DNA of 6,863 nucleotides. It comes from Brevundimonas sp. UBA986 (GTDB lineage Bacteria; Pseudomonadota; Alphaproteobacteria; Caulobacterales; Caulobacteraceae). The stretch spans positions 1 to 6,863 of the forward strand of contig DBBK01000177.1 of NCBI GenBank assembly GCA_002292165.1, given 5' to 3'. This document shows positions 6,764 through 6,863 of the stretch, piece after piece. Every line of letters begins with the position of its first letter. The first letter of the stretch is position 1. The translations under genes and the position numbers were made by a program. The notes under the pieces were generated by a model. It had not been told where the DNA came from and did no database searches. It saw nothing but the letters and a program-made list of their open reading frames with translations.

Positions 6764-6863
6764 CTAGGCGTTCGCCGCCGCAGCCTTCGCCGCTTCCTGC
6801 TTGCGGCGCGACAGGTCGGCGGAGGCGCGTTCGAGGACCGAGGCGGGGCTTTCGCCGGGGGAG
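6764..6863 (-). CDS. C-terminal end of an unidentified gene, cut off by the window edge
   Basis: A minus-strand frame enters from the right edge and stops at TAG (complement of 6764-6766). About 32 codons are visible, nearly all ending in G or C as expected for coding sequence in this genome. The tail is alanine-rich and probably helical: VLERASADLSRRKQEAAKAA followed by a few more alanines, Asn and Ala, preceded by a Ser/Pro/Gly stretch. Such a charged, alanine-rich tail is not enough to name a family. It converges on the small membrane-protein gene. The claim that it is coding rests on codon bias and open frame only. Confidence 0.45.
   Translation of the reverse strand, partial: SPGESPASVLERASADLSRRKQEAAKAAAANA

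Overview
This window looks like an ordinary chromosomal stretch from a high-GC alphaproteobacterium, most likely of the Caulobacterales (a Brevundimonas- or Caulobacter-like organism). That placement is inferred from strong G/C preference at third codon positions, the recG / sdhE-mfd neighbourhood (which I recall from alphaproteobacterial genomes), and a promoter before sdhE that fits the published Caulobacter housekeeping -10 consensus. No database search was possible, so the genus is a guess.

Layout, left to right. Bases 1-1897 (minus strand) encode most of RecG, the replication-fork-reversing DNA translocase; about 60-70 C-terminal residues lie beyond the left edge. A 98-bp gap separates it from a divergent plus-strand gene (1996-2691) for a 231-residue, leader-less GH19 lysozyme/chitinase-like protein with a possible N-terminal peptidoglycan-binding segment. 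A 73-bp gap follows, holding a GC-rich hairpin region and a good candidate promoter. Next comes a tight two-gene unit: sdhE (2765-3079), the FAD assembly factor for succinate dehydrogenase, abutting mfd (3080-6529), the transcription-repair coupling factor. Downstream are a short unlisted-type gene for a 54-residue single-pass membrane protein (6578-6742, plus) and the C-terminal end of an unidentified minus-strand gene running off the right edge (6764-6863).

Functionally, RecG and Mfd are related superfamily 2 double-stranded-DNA translocases with near-identical motor motifs. RecG acts on stalled forks; Mfd removes stalled RNA polymerase and recruits UvrA. SdhE belongs to respiration and shares a transcript with mfd for no obvious mechanistic reason. 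The GH19 protein is the odd one out: a cell-wall or chitin hydrolase of a kind common in phages, sitting between otherwise housekeeping genes, without visible holin, integrase or other phage genes beside it. I see no CRISPR array, tRNA, rRNA, insertion sequence or clearly novel multi-gene system.
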